Origin: an uncultured Oscillibacter sp.
GTDB taxonomy: Bacteria; Bacillota; Clostridia; Oscillospirales; Oscillospiraceae
Assembly (NCBI GenBank): GCA_910583785.1
Contig: CAJTZK010000017.1
Coordinates: 1-34,883, forward strand
Length of the DNA: 34,883 bases
Direction of reading: 5' to 3'
Shown here piece by piece: positions 6,974-15,630 of this stretch (the stretch's first letter is position 1; each line of letters opens with the position of its first letter). The notes beneath the pieces are model-generated. The model was not told where the DNA came from and did not search any database. It saw only the letters and a program-made list of their open reading frames with translations. The position numbers were made by a program, and so were the translations under genes.

Positions 6974-7924
6974 TCATTCCGGGGCGGCGCCTTCCGCGGG
7001 CTTCCCGGCAGGCTGGCCCGGGGCCCTGGTTTGGTCCTCCCCCTTGATGATTTCTTCCACAATGCCGTCAATGATGCCCTGGATATGCTGGCTGAAGCCC
7101 TTGGCGGCCTTCTGATCCCAGGCTTCCCCGCTCCCCTCCAGGGCCCGCTGGAGGGCCCCCCAGTCCGTGCCGCTGCCCGTGTGGATGGGGCTGCACGTGG
7201 CCATGGCCCAGACCATCTTCTCCTGGGTGGCGTTGTCCGTCTCCAGGATGGGAGGGTCCTCGAGCTGCCTAGCCCCCGTGGCCAATTGGACCAGCTTGGC
7301 CCGGATATAGGTCAGGGTTCCCTGGATGGCCTCCTGGTCCCCCAGGCCGCAGGTTTTCAGCTCCTGGAGCACGCAGGCCTGGGCGGCGAACCCGCCCCCG
7401 TACCGCCGGGAGGCGGCCTGGGCGGCCTCCCCGTCCGTCATGCCGGGATAGTAGGCCTCCCGGTGGAGGCGGGAGATGTCCTGGAGGCCCTGGCTGTCCC
7501 ACTGGCGGGCCTGCTCCTTTTGAATCAGGGTGGCTGTGCCCGTAACGGGCCGGGCCATGCCGCCGGCGCCGAAATAGTGGGCGCTGTCCCGGCCGATTAC
7601 CCCGCTCTCATAGGCCCCCAGGCAGGGAAACGCCGCCTCGAAGCGGTCCCGCATCAGCTTGTACTTCTCCACGTCCGTCATGCCGCTGTAGTCCGTGGCG
7701 TCGTGAAGGGTGGCCAGGGCGGAGAGCTTCTGCCTGTCCGTCATCTTGGCGAAATTGGGCAGGTCCGGCGTCCTGGCCGCCTGTTCCGCCCGCTGCTCCC
7801 TGGTCAGCACCGACTGGAACGTATCCATCTTGGCGGGGGCGGCGGCCTTTTTTGCCTCCGCCGCCGGAACGGCCCGCTGGACGGGAGCGGCGGCCTGCCG
7901 CCGGAGTCCTTGGATTCCTTCCAT
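6974..7924 (-). CDS. Hypothetical protein, 316 residues
   Basis: I do not recognise a family. The protein lacks a clear signal peptide or membrane segment. An alanine- and proline-rich N-terminal part (about 1-35) is followed by a mostly helical, polar region with two similar pieces: Y-S-G-M-T-D-V-E-K-Y near 88 and Y-P-G-M-T-D-G-E-A near 165. The C-terminus is low-complexity (P-G-Q-P-A-G-K-P-A-E). The repeated G-M-T-D-x-E motif suggests an internal duplication of a helical hairpin. The start at 7924 is chosen because coding character begins there; its ribosome site is weak (AGAAG), and an upstream ATG at 7993 has none. It is the last gene of a minus-strand run with a lipoprotein and an aldo/keto reductase. 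Confidence 0.7.
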   Translation of the reverse strand: MEGIQGLRRQAAAPVQRAVPAAEAKKAAAPAKMDTFQSVLTREQRAEQAARTPDLPNFAKMTDRQKLSALATLHDATDYSGMTDVEKYKLMRDRFEAAFPCLGAYESGVIGRDSAHYFGAGGMARPVTGTATLIQKEQARQWDSQGLQDISRLHREAYYPGMTDGEAAQAASRRYGGGFAAQACVLQELKTCGLGDQEAIQGTLTYIRAKLVQLATGARQLEDPPILETDNATQEKMVWAMATCSPIHTGSGTDWGALQRALEGSGEAWDQKAAKGFSQHIQGIIDGIVEEIIKGEDQTRAPGQPAGKPAEGAAPE

Positions 7925-8018
7925 TTTCCCATCTTCTTTCTGCACAAAATTTTCCAAGAAAATGGGACGGGGCCCTCCCCGTCCCTTGTTCATTCTATCG
8001 GCATGTTTCCCCGTTTCT

Positions 8019-8924
8019 TTAGGGGCTCTCTTCCATCCGCAGGCGGAGGGCCCCATTTTCCAGGAGGTACCGGGGGTTCCCTGCCCCTCCCAGGAGGGGG
8101 CTGCCCTCCGGGTCCGCCGGGACGAAGCCCTTTTCCGGGTCCATAACCGCGCCCTGCGGGGCCTCCGGTCCCACGGGCAGGAAGTAGCGCCAAAGCCGCC
8201 CCTCCCCGTCCCGGTCGTAGAGGGACCACCCGGCCTCCCCGTGGTTATAAAACTCCCAGGCCTCCCCCTGGCCGTCCCCGTCCAGGTCCAGGACCTGGGC
8301 GCTCCCGCTGCTGCCCACGTCGAAGAGGAACTCCGCCCCCTGGGCAGAGGCGGCGAAGAACCAGCTCTTCACCGCCGCCGCGCCGATGGCCAGGGAAACC
8401 TGCCAGCCCTCCCGGCCCAGGATATCCGGCACCCGCTCCGCCACGTCCAGGCCAAAGTTCCCCACGTAGTGGTTGTAATCCGCCAGGCGGCCCAGGACGG
8501 TCCAATCCCCCTCCGGAGCCCGGGTGAGGGCGTAGACGTCATAAAAGATGGTCCCATTATCCGGCACGGGGCTGGCCCGGCGGATCTCCAGCTCCACGCC
8601 GGAGTCCATCCGGTCCGAAAACACCACGTCCTCCGAGGCCAGGGCCGCGTCCGGGTCCCCCGCCTCCAGGGCCGGAGGCGGCTCCTCGCTGGCCTCCAGG
8701 GGAATCACCTGGGGAAGCCCGTCCGCCGGGGGTTCCTCCTCCGGTTCTTCCACCGGGGACTCCTCCCAGGAAACGGCGGGAAGGGCCTTCTCCGCCCGGG
8801 GCGGCTCCTCCGGTCCAGAGACGAATCCCCCTCCGGGGGCGGAGCAGGCCGCCAGCGCCAGGGCCGTCCCCAGCACCAGAGCCCGCAGCAGGACCCGCTT
8901 GCCTGGTTTTCCCAGGTCAGTCAT
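8019..8924 (-). CDS. Putative lipoprotein with acidic proline-rich linker
   Basis: A 301-residue protein: basic start (K-P-G-K-R), hydrophobic segment and a lipobox ending L-A-A-C, so it should be lipid-anchored outside the membrane. A Glu/Pro-rich linker (about 35-85) precedes a C-terminal domain containing L-D-L-D-G-D-G-Q-G-E-A, a calcium-loop-like D-x-D-x-D-G motif, and D-R-D-G-E-G. The ATG at 8924 overlaps the stop of the aldo/keto reductase by eight bases and lacks its own ribosome site, pointing to translational coupling; an alternative ATG at 8951 has a modest AAGGA. The function is unknown. It resembles in design the lipoprotein at 11459. Confidence 0.75.
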   Translation of the reverse strand: MTDLGKPGKRVLLRALVLGTALALAACSAPGGGFVSGPEEPPRAEKALPAVSWEESPVEEPEEEPPADGLPQVIPLEASEEPPPALEAGDPDAALASEDVVFSDRMDSGVELEIRRASPVPDNGTIFYDVYALTRAPEGDWTVLGRLADYNHYVGNFGLDVAERVPDILGREGWQVSLAIGAAAVKSWFFAASAQGAEFLFDVGSSGSAQVLDLDGDGQGEAWEFYNHGEAGWSLYDRDGEGRLWRYFLPVGPEAPQGAVMDPEKGFVPADPEGSPLLGGAGNPRYLLENGALRLRMEESP

Positions 8925-9942
8925 TGTGGTGCTGGGCGTAGAACTGGTCATAGTCCTTCAGCATCTCCACCAGGAGCTCCGGCGTGTCCAGCCCGTAGGG
9001 GCAGCGGCTCTTGCAGGCGTTGCAGCGGACGCAGTTTTCAATCTGGTGCATCTTCCCATACCACTCGTCCGTCATGAACCGCTGGTAGGGTGACCGACGC
9101 AGCAGGGCGGACATCCGGGCCGCCTGGGGGATGTCGATTCCGGCGGCGCAGGGGAGGCAGTACCCGCAGGAGCGGCAGAAGCTCCCCGCCAGGTCCTTCC
9201 GGTCCGCCTCGATGACGGCCCGGAGTTCTGGCGTCATGCGGGGGTCCCGCTCCGCCAGCTCCAGCCACTGGTCCAGCTCCCATTCGTGCTGGATGCCCCA
9301 GATGGGCACCACGCTGGGATACTCCCGCATGAAGGCGTAGCACGCCTCGGCGTTGTTCAAAAGGCCGCCGGAGAGGCCCTTCATGGCGATATAGCCCATG
9401 TCGGCCTTGGCGCAGTCCTCCACCAGCCCCAGCTCCTTCTCGGTGGTGAGGTAGCAGAAGGGGAATTGCAGGGTCTCAAAGTTCCCGGAGGCAATGGCCT
9501 CCTGGGCCACGAACAGCCGGTGGTTGGTAATGCCGATGTGCCGGATATACCCCTTCCGCTTCATCTCCAGGGCGGCGGCAAAGGGCCCCTCCGGGTCGTG
9601 GATATCCGGCAGCTTGGCCGGGTTGTGGAACTGGAAGAGGTCGATGTAGTCCGTCCGCAGGGAGCGGAGGCTCTGCTCAATGTGGGCCAGCACCGTCTTC
9701 TTGTCCTCGCCGCCGCTTTTGGTGGAGATGACCACGTCCCGCCGGACGGGTTCCAGGGCCTCGCCCAGCTTTTCCTCGCTGTCGGTGTACATATTCGCGG
9801 TGTCAAAGTAGTTGATCCCGCCGTCTACGGCCCGGCGGACCAGCTTTACCGCGTCGGCCTTGGGAATCCGCTGGATGGGCAGGGCGCCGAAAGCCGTCCT
9901 CGTCACCATCAATTCCGTGCGCCCCAGTCTGATCTTTTCCAT
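8917..9942 (-). CDS. Aldo/keto reductase with C-terminal 4Fe-4S ferredoxin domain
   Basis: 341 residues. The N-terminal two thirds form the aldo/keto reductase barrel, with the usual catalytic residues in Y-F-D-T-A-N-M-Y (Asp, Tyr), S-T-K-S (Lys) and F-Q-F-H-N (His). The C-terminal part carries cysteine groups C-R-S-C-G-Y-C-L-P-C and C-V-R-C-N-A-C-K-S-R-C-P, as expected for iron-sulfur clusters. Such fused proteins are common in anaerobes and are thought to reduce carbonyls with electrons passed through the clusters; the substrate is unknown. ATG follows AGGAGA. It heads a transcript with the lipoprotein at 8019-8924. Confidence 0.93.
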   Translation of the reverse strand: MEKIRLGRTELMVTRTAFGALPIQRIPKADAVKLVRRAVDGGINYFDTANMYTDSEEKLGEALEPVRRDVVISTKSGGEDKKTVLAHIEQSLRSLRTDYIDLFQFHNPAKLPDIHDPEGPFAAALEMKRKGYIRHIGITNHRLFVAQEAIASGNFETLQFPFCYLTTEKELGLVEDCAKADMGYIAMKGLSGGLLNNAEACYAFMREYPSVVPIWGIQHEWELDQWLELAERDPRMTPELRAVIEADRKDLAGSFCRSCGYCLPCAAGIDIPQAARMSALLRRSPYQRFMTDEWYGKMHQIENCVRCNACKSRCPYGLDTPELLVEMLKDYDQFYAQHHND

Positions 9943-10081
9943 ACCATTCTCCTATATGTATGTATTTACCGGGGCCAGGGGCGCGATGCCCCCAGCCCCT
10001 AAATTTATGATGTATCCGGATGCGCGGACGCCCCGGGGGAAAGCCCCGGCCCTTTGGCCCGCCGCCCTGGGGTTCCCCCTC

Positions 10082-11092
10082 TTAGAAATCAGGGCCGCAG
10101 CTGTTGGTCAGGGCCTCCAGAATCTGGTAGCGGTCCATCTGGAAGGGCTTGGTCATGGCCAGGGCCTCCTCCATGTCCAGGTCCGCCAGGCGGCCGTCCA
10201 GGATGCCGATGATCCGGTTCCCCGCGTCCTCGGCCAGGACCTTCACCGCCTCGTAGCCCATGCGGCTGGCGGTCTCCCGGTCCCGGGCGGTGGGGGAGCC
10301 GCCCCGCTGGATGTGGCCCAGCACCGTCACCCGGGGGTCGATGCCCAGCTCGTCGTGAATGCGCTGGCTGATCTCGATGGCGCTGCCCGCGCCCTCGGCC
10401 ACCACCACCATGTAATGGGTGGTGCCCGCCAGGCGGGCCCGGCGGATTTTTTCCACGATGTCCCGCTCAAAGTCCGGCTCCCGCTCGGGGATCAGCACGG
10501 CGGTGGCGCCCACGGAGATGCCCACATAGAGGGCCAGGTAGCCCGCGTGGCGGCCCATGACCTCCACCACGGAACAGCGCTCGTGGGACTGCATGGTGTC
10601 CCGGAGTTTGTCGATGCACTCGATGGCCGTGTTGCAGGCGGAGTCGAAGCCTATGGTGTAGTGGGAGCACCCGATGTCGTTGTCAATGGTGGCGGGGATG
10701 CCCACCACCCGGAGGTTCATGCCGTCCTTGGCGGCTTGGCGGGAGATGGCCAGGGCCCCCCGGAAGGTTCCGTCGCCGCCGATGGCCACAATGCCGTCCA
10801 GCCCCAGCAGGCGGCAGGTGGCCAGGGCCTTGGCCCGTCCGGCCTCTTCCAGGAATTCCAGGCTGCGGGCGGTGTAGAGCATGGTGCCGCCTTTGTTGAT
10901 GATGTGGCTGACGCTGGAGGAGTTCAGGGTGACAAAGTCGCTGTTGATCAGGCCGTTCCAGCCCCGGCGGATGCCGATGCAGCCGATGCCCCGGCTGGAC
11001 GAGGCCCGGACCACCGCCCGCACCGCCGCGTTCATACCCGGCGCGTCGCCGCCGCTGGTGAGGACGCCGATTCTCTTTACCTTTTTCTCCAT
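10082..11092 (-). CDS. pfkA: ATP-dependent 6-phosphofructokinase
   Basis: 336 residues, slightly longer than the usual 320. It phosphorylates fructose 6-phosphate in glycolysis. Motifs seen: G-V-L-T-S-G-G-D-A-P-G-M-N-A at the N-terminus, G-G-D-G-T-F-R-G-A (Gly at the position that marks ATP users; pyrophosphate enzymes have Asp), P-A-T-I-D-N-D-I with the catalytic Asp, and M-G-R-H-A-G-Y-L-A. The residue before T-I-D-N-D is Ala, whereas ATP enzymes usually have Gly and pyrophosphate enzymes Lys; this looks conservative. The ATG at 11092 follows AGGAGGG; the open frame extends further upstream but without a ribosome site. The gene stands alone. Confidence 0.95.
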   Translation of the reverse strand: MEKKVKRIGVLTSGGDAPGMNAAVRAVVRASSSRGIGCIGIRRGWNGLINSDFVTLNSSSVSHIINKGGTMLYTARSLEFLEEAGRAKALATCRLLGLDGIVAIGGDGTFRGALAISRQAAKDGMNLRVVGIPATIDNDIGCSHYTIGFDSACNTAIECIDKLRDTMQSHERCSVVEVMGRHAGYLALYVGISVGATAVLIPEREPDFERDIVEKIRRARLAGTTHYMVVVAEGAGSAIEISQRIHDELGIDPRVTVLGHIQRGGSPTARDRETASRMGYEAVKVLAEDAGNRIIGILDGRLADLDMEEALAMTKPFQMDRYQILEALTNSCGPDF

Positions 11093-11206
11093 AGGAAAAC
11101 CCTCCTGACGAATTTCACCGGCGGGCCCTGCCCGGCGTGGCGCAGAGGGGCCCCAGCCGATTTTTTCCTGTATAACATGATACCGCCAGCGGGGCGGGAT
11201 GTCAAG

Positions 11207-11290
11207 TGGGGGCGGACCTATGTGTCCGCCCTTCTCCCGGAACCCCGGCACTTCCAATAGAAGGGCGGACACGCAGGTCCGCCCCTACGG
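11207..11290. repeat. REP-like intergenic repeat, copy 2
   Basis: A nearly complete palindrome: GGGGGCGGACCTATGTGTCC on the left and GGACACGCAGGTCCGCCCC on the right, around a middle with CTCCCGG and CCAATAGAA. It shares its core with the segment at 294-350. It lies in the 366-base gap between the divergent pfkA and a lipoprotein gene, where I otherwise see only a TATACT hexamer near 11415 as a possible -10 for the rightward gene. Confidence 0.7.
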
Positions 11291-11458
11291 GATAAAATCT
11301 CCAGATAAGACCCCATCAATATGCCTCCGCGAGGCATTCCATCGGTGGAAGGGGCGCGGGAGCCGAAGCCAAAAATTGTCACCCATTTGTTACCCCTTTC
11401 CGCCCTGGAAGCTGGTATACTGAGTTTGTAAAATCTTATATGGAAAGGATATTGAGCG

Positions 11459-12385
11459 ATGCGCCGAGTGATGATTCTGCTGGCAGTTTTGCTGATGCTG
11501 CCCGCCTGCGCCGCCCCGGCGGAGGTGACGGAGGAAGGATCCCCCGCCCCGCCGCTCCGGGAGGCCCCGGAGCAGCCCGCCACGGCGGAACCCTCCCCGG
11601 AGGAGGAGGTCCCTGTGGAGAAGGTCCCCTCGGAGGACCATGTGCTCTTGACCCTGGAGGCCCCTCTGGCCGACGGGCGGACCCTGACCCTGGAGGCCGT
11701 GGGGAAGCGGCTGGACGAATACAGCGCCGGCGTGCGGGAGGTCCGGGTATACGACGGGGACGCGCTTATCCAGACTGTCCAGGCCCGGGAGGGCATTGTA
11801 AGCGAAGGGGTTGAGGACAGCGACTACACCGACTGCTGGAGCACGGAAGACTGCATGGACGAGCTGGACCTGAACTTTGACGGGGATACAGACTTCGGCC
11901 TCTTCGCCGGGCGGTGCAACAACATGATCCCCTATTACTATTGGACCTGGGACCGGGAGGCGGGGCAGTATCAATTCGCCTGCATCCTCCAGGGGGCGGA
12001 GGCCCATCCGGAAAGCGGGGAAACCACCGCCGAATATAAATCCGGCTCCGCAGGGTCCCAGTGGGTTACGGAGTACTACTGGCCTGACGGGAACGGAAGC
12101 CTGTATTTGCACCGGGTGGAACGGCTGGTCCGGGACTTCCAGCCCGATTCCGGCTATCTGGACGTAGAGCGGGAGGGCGCACGGGAAGTCTGGCTCCCCA
12201 GGGAGGGAGATTTCCTCCGCCCCCGGCCCGCCGAGTGGAGCATTGAGGCAGACCTGGTCCTGGCCAGCCGGGAGGTCCCGGTCTATGAGGGCAATGGGGA
12301 TGGCACCGTCTCCTATTTTACCGAGCTTTGGGAGTTCTGGGACGGCGAGCCCCAGCTGGTGGAGCGAAAGGAGTATATCCCATGA
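11459..12385 (+). CDS. Putative lipoprotein with XAC2610-like domain
   Basis: 308 residues. A lipoprotein signal with the box L-P-A-C at about residues 14-17 and an acidic Pro/Glu-rich linker (20-55) are followed by a domain with E-L-D-L-N-F-D-G-D-T-D-F-G-L-F and later Y-Y-Y-W-T-W-D-R-E-A-G-Q-Y. That pairing resembles the XAC2610-related extracellular domain, whose Asp-rich loop may bind calcium. The role is unknown. ATG follows AAGGA at long spacing. The stop overlaps the start of the next gene (ATGA), so it is co-transcribed and translationally coupled with a ModE-type regulator. Confidence 0.75.
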   Translation: MRRVMILLAVLLMLPACAAPAEVTEEGSPAPPLREAPEQPATAEPSPEEEVPVEKVPSEDHVLLTLEAPLADGRTLTLEAVGKRLDEYSAGVREVRVYDGDALIQTVQAREGIVSEGVEDSDYTDCWSTEDCMDELDLNFDGDTDFGLFAGRCNNMIPYYYWTWDREAGQYQFACILQGAEAHPESGETTAEYKSGSAGSQWVTEYYWPDGNGSLYLHRVERLVRDFQPDSGYLDVEREGAREVWLPREGDFLRPRPAEWSIEADLVLASREVPVYEGNGDGTVSYFTELWEFWDGEPQLVERKEYIP

Positions 12386-12738
12386 ATCACAGTCCTGACC
12401 TGCGCCTCGCCGTCACCCTCCGCCTCCTGGACGATGAGGGCCAGCGGCGCTTCGGCCCCGGCATCGCCGCCCTGTTGGAGGAGGTCCGGGAAAAGCGCTC
12501 TCTCCGGGCGGCGGCGGGGTCCATGGGCATGGCCTATTCCAAGGCCTGGCGCATCGTCCGCGCCGCCGAGGAGGCCCTGGGCCATAAGCTGCTGGACTCC
12601 ACCACCGGGGGGCGCCACGGCGGCGGCGCGGCGCTGACGGAGGAGGCGGAGGCTTTGCTTGCCGCCTACCAGGCCCTCCGGGACGAGGTGTCCGCCTATG
12701 CCCAGGAACGTTTCCAGGAACATTTCCGGGACCTTTGA
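12382..12738 (+). CDS. ModE-type winged-helix DNA-binding protein
   Basis: 118 residues, only the N-terminal DNA-binding half of ModE (LysR-like winged helix); the molybdate-binding TOBE domains are missing. Marks: a segment with S-L-R-A-A-A-G-S-M-G-M-A-Y-S-K-A-W forming the helix-turn-helix, then G-G-R-H-G-G-G-A-A-L-T, the glycine-rich wing typical of ModE. Stand-alone versions are common in anaerobes, often near molybdate or tungstate genes, but none are seen here. ATG at 12382 overlaps the previous stop; AAAGGAG lies upstream. Its targets are unknown; the coupled lipoprotein and the following cysteine-rich protein are candidates. Confidence 0.88.
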   Translation: MNHSPDLRLAVTLRLLDDEGQRRFGPGIAALLEEVREKRSLRAAAGSMGMAYSKAWRIVRAAEEALGHKLLDSTTGGRHGGGAALTEEAEALLAAYQALRDEVSAYAQERFQEHFRDL

Positions 12739-12790
12739 GGGGCTCCGCGCATAGGATGGAGTACATCCGAATGTGATAGGAGGTCCTCTT

Positions 12791-13063
12791 ATGGAACCTG
12801 TTTGCAATGAGTGCGCCCAGGAGCTGGAGCGCCGGGAGCCTGTGGTTATGCGTGCCCGCGTGCTGCGGGTGAACTGCTGCGACCTGCTGGTCTGCGACCT
12901 GTGCGGCTGCCAGGAGGTGCTGGTCCATAGCAACGAAGCCTGCTGCTTCCGCCCCGGCGAGTGCGTCTGCATTGAGTACAGCGGCGCCATGACCATGAGC
13001 ATCCCGCCCCAGATCAGCGCGGACTGCATCAAGCGCATCCCCTGCGGCGGCTGCTGCTGCTGA
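12791..13063 (+). CDS. Small cysteine-rich protein (16 Cys in 90 residues)
   Basis: 90 residues with 16 cysteines in groups: V-C-N-E-C at the start, N-C-C-D-L-L-V-C-D-L-C-G-C in the middle, A-C-C, C-V-C, and G-G-C-C-C at the end. There is no signal peptide or membrane segment. The spacing suggests metal binding (zinc or other thiophilic metal) or a cluster-bearing protein; I recall similar unnamed proteins in Clostridia but no function. The ATG at 12791 follows AGGAGG eight bases upstream. It follows a ModE-type regulator by 52 bases and ends at a strong terminator, so these three genes are probably one unit; a role in metal handling is inference only. Confidence 0.8.
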   Translation: MEPVCNECAQELERREPVVMRARVLRVNCCDLLVCDLCGCQEVLVHSNEACCFRPGECVCIEYSGAMTMSIPPQISADCIKRIPCGGCCC

Positions 13064-13066
13064 ACC

Positions 13067-13104
13067 AAAAGAGCGCCGGAGGGCCATCCTCCGGCGCTTT
13101 CTTT
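13067..13104. terminator. Bidirectional terminator between convergent genes
   Basis: Stem AGCGCCGGAGG/CCTCCGGCGCT with a five-base loop, flanked by AAAA on the left and TTTCTTT on the right. It serves the plus-strand cysteine-rich gene and, read from the other side, pcrA. Confidence 0.88.
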
Positions 13105-15556
13105 ACGCGTCCAGCTTTTTCAAGTGCTTCGCCGCCGCCTTCAGCATCAGCTTCTTCTGCCCCGCGCCCTCGAAGTCCACCTGGACCAGGGCGTCGCCCC
13201 CCATGGGCTGGACGGACAGCACCGTCCCCCGGCCGAAGGCCCCGTGCTCAATCCGGTCCCCCTTGGCCAGGGTGACGGAGGGGGCAGGCGCCTGGCTCAC
13301 CGCGGTCCGGCGGGCCTCCTGATAGGCGGGCCGGGCCGGGCGGGCGTAGGACGGGGCGGGCCGCTGGGCTGCTCCGCCGGGGGAGCCGCCGCCATACCCG
13401 CCGCTTCCATAAGCGCCATACCCGCCGAAGCCGCCGCCGGGCTGGAGGTCCTTCCCCTCCCACTCCAGGTTCCCCTGGGGAATCTCCTCCAGGAAGCGGG
13501 AGAGGCGGTTGCTGGCGGTCTTGCCGTAGAGCATCCTCTGGCGGGCATGGGTCAGGGTCAGCCGCTCCTTGGCCCGGGTCATGGCCACGTAGCACAGGCG
13601 GCGCTCCTCTTCCAGCTCCTCCTCCTCAAACTGGGCGGAGCTCCCCGGGAAGATTCCCTCCTCCAGGCCCACCACGTAGACCAGGGGGAACTCCAGGCCC
13701 TTGGCGGCGTGAATCGTCATCATGGTAACGCAGTCGTCGCTTCCCTCCAGGGAGTCCAGGTCCGTGTACAGGGCAATCTCGTTCAAAAAGCCCGAAAGGG
13801 TGGCGTCCTCCGGCTGGCGTTCCAGGAAGCCCAGGATGTTGGACTTCAATTCCTGGACGTTCTCCAGGCGGCCCCGGCTCTCCAGGTCGTTTTTGTCCTT
13901 CAGCGCCTGGGTATAGCCGGTCTGCTCGCACACCGCGTCGTAAAACTCCGGCAGGGCCAGGGTTCCCCCGGCCTTCCGGAGGCCGTCGATGAGGTCCGCG
14001 AACTGGAGGAGCTTCTTCGCCGGGGTTTTCAGCTCCGGGAAGAGGTCCGCGTTGCGGCAGATTTCGTACAGGGACGCCCCCTGCTGCTCCGCCAGCAGGG
14101 CTACCTTGTCCATGGTGGTGCCGCCGATGCCCCGGGCGGGGCTGTTGATGATCCGCCGGAGCCGGAGGTCGTCCAGGGGGTTGTTCAGTACGCACAAGTA
14201 GGCCAGCATGTCCTTTACCTCCGCCCGGTCGAAGAACTTCATGCCCCCCACAACCTTATAGGGCACGCCGCTGCGCTTCATGGCGTATTCCAGGGCGTTG
14301 GACTGGGCGTTCATCCGGTAGAGGACGGCGGCGTCCCGGAAGCGGGCCCCCCGGCCCACCGCCGAGAGGATGTCCCCCACCACGAAGGCGGCCTCGTCGC
14401 CCTCGCTCAGCGTGGTGCGCACCGAGACCTTCTCCCCGCCGCCGTTTTCCGTCCAGAGGGTCTTCCCCTTCCGCCCGGTGTTGTGCCCGATGACGGCGTT
14501 GGCCGCGTCCAGGATGTTCTGGGTGGAGCGGTAGTTCTGTTCCAGGCGGATAATCCGGGCCTCCTCGTACTGCGTTTCGAAGTTCAGGATGTTCTCAATG
14601 TTGGCCCCCCGGAAGCGGTAGATGGACTGGTCGTCGTCGCCCACCACGCAGAGGTTCCGGCGTCCCCCGGCCAGGAGGCTGGTGAGAAGGTACTGGAGGT
14701 GGTTCGTGTCCTGGTACTCGTCCACCAGCACGTAGCGGAACTTCTTCTGGTAGTACTCCAGCACTTCCGGCTCCCGTTGCAGCAGGGTGACGGTGTGGTA
14801 GATGATGTCGTCAAAGTCCAGGGCGCTGGCGGAGGCCAGCTTCTTCTGGTAGGCGGCGTAAACCTTGGCGATGCGGCCCATCCGCCAGTCAGTTTCGGCG
14901 CTGTGCCGCCGGGCGAACTCCTCCGGCCCCAGGTACTGGTCCTTGGCGGCGCTGATGACGGAGAGGACGTTCTTGGGCGGGAAGGCCTTGTCGTCCAGGT
15001 TCAGCTCCTTCAAGACGTCCTTTACCACCCGGCGGGCGTCGTCGGTGTCATAGATGGTGAAGTCCTTGGCAAAGCCCAGGCGGTCAATGTCCCGCCGGAG
15101 GATGCGGACGCAGGCGGAGTGGAAGGTGGAGGCCCACACGCCCTCCGCCGCCGGGCCCAGGCGGTCCGCCAGGCGGTCCTTCAGTTCTCCCGCGGCCTTG
15201 TTGGTAAAGGTGATGGCGATGATCTCCCAGGGCCGGGGCGGGTCCACGGCGCAGAGCCGCCGGGCCCGGTCCGCCTCCAGGGGAGATGGGTCCTCCGGGA
15301 AGGACTCCAGGAACGCCAGGTCCTCCTCCGTGGCGGACTCCGGGACGAAATCGGAGTCGCCGCCCCGGCCATAGGTCAGCAGGTTGTAGACCCGCTGGAT
15401 CAAGACGGTGGTTTTGCCGCTGCCCGCCCCCGCCAGGAGGAGGAGGGGCCCCTCGGTGGTCATGGCCGCCTGGCGCTGGGCCGGGTTCAGCCGCCGGAGG
15501 TCCCCGGCGATGACCCGCCGCCGGGCGGCGGTGTAGCGTTGTTTGAAGTCGTTCAT
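13103..15556 (-). CDS. pcrA: ATP-dependent DNA helicase PcrA (UvrD family)
   Basis: 817 residues. A superfamily 1 3'-5' helicase acting in repair, replication restart and removal of recombination proteins. Helicase motifs are in order: Walker A L-A-G-A-G-S-G-K-T-T (about 43-52), D-E-Y-Q-D-T-N, G-D-D-D-Q-S-I-Y-R-F-R-G-A, N-Y-R-S-T, T-I-H-A-A-K-G-L-E-F, and V-A-M-T-R-A-K-E-R-L. After residue ~680 comes a glycine/tyrosine-rich linker (G-G-Y-G-A-Y-G-S-G-G-Y), then the C-terminal domain (K-G-D-R-I-E-H-G-A-F-G-R-G) that contacts RNA polymerase in PcrA. The ATG at 15556 gives the normal N-terminus; the open frame runs 90 codons further but through non-coding GC-rich sequence. Confidence 0.95.
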   Translation of the reverse strand: MNDFKQRYTAARRRVIAGDLRRLNPAQRQAAMTTEGPLLLLAGAGSGKTTVLIQRVYNLLTYGRGGDSDFVPESATEEDLAFLESFPEDPSPLEADRARRLCAVDPPRPWEIIAITFTNKAAGELKDRLADRLGPAAEGVWASTFHSACVRILRRDIDRLGFAKDFTIYDTDDARRVVKDVLKELNLDDKAFPPKNVLSVISAAKDQYLGPEEFARRHSAETDWRMGRIAKVYAAYQKKLASASALDFDDIIYHTVTLLQREPEVLEYYQKKFRYVLVDEYQDTNHLQYLLTSLLAGGRRNLCVVGDDDQSIYRFRGANIENILNFETQYEEARIIRLEQNYRSTQNILDAANAVIGHNTGRKGKTLWTENGGGEKVSVRTTLSEGDEAAFVVGDILSAVGRGARFRDAAVLYRMNAQSNALEYAMKRSGVPYKVVGGMKFFDRAEVKDMLAYLCVLNNPLDDLRLRRIINSPARGIGGTTMDKVALLAEQQGASLYEICRNADLFPELKTPAKKLLQFADLIDGLRKAGGTLALPEFYDAVCEQTGYTQALKDKNDLESRGRLENVQELKSNILGFLERQPEDATLSGFLNEIALYTDLDSLEGSDDCVTMMTIHAAKGLEFPLVYVVGLEEGIFPGSSAQFEEEELEEERRLCYVAMTRAKERLTLTHARQRMLYGKTASNRLSRFLEEIPQGNLEWEGKDLQPGGGFGGYGAYGSGGYGGGSPGGAAQRPAPSYARPARPAYQEARRTAVSQAPAPSVTLAKGDRIEHGAFGRGTVLSVQPMGGDALVQVDFEGAGQKKLMLKAAAKHLKKLDA

Positions 15557-15599
15557 AGCGTCACCAGTTTCCTTGTCGTTTGAATGTGGAATCCCGTCT

Positions 15600-15628
15600 A
15601 TTTTAGGGCAAAATCCGCCCCAGGTCAA
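15600..15628 (-). promoter_or_regulatory. pcrA promoter
   Basis: On the minus strand TTGACC (15623-15628), 17 bases, TAAAAT (15600-15605), about 45 bases upstream of the pcrA start. Confidence 0.7.
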
Positions 15629-15630
15629 GA

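Noticed and set aside
13124..15583. Plus-strand open frame of over 800 codons opposite pcrA
   Set aside because: Antisense shadow; all helicase motifs are on the minus strand.
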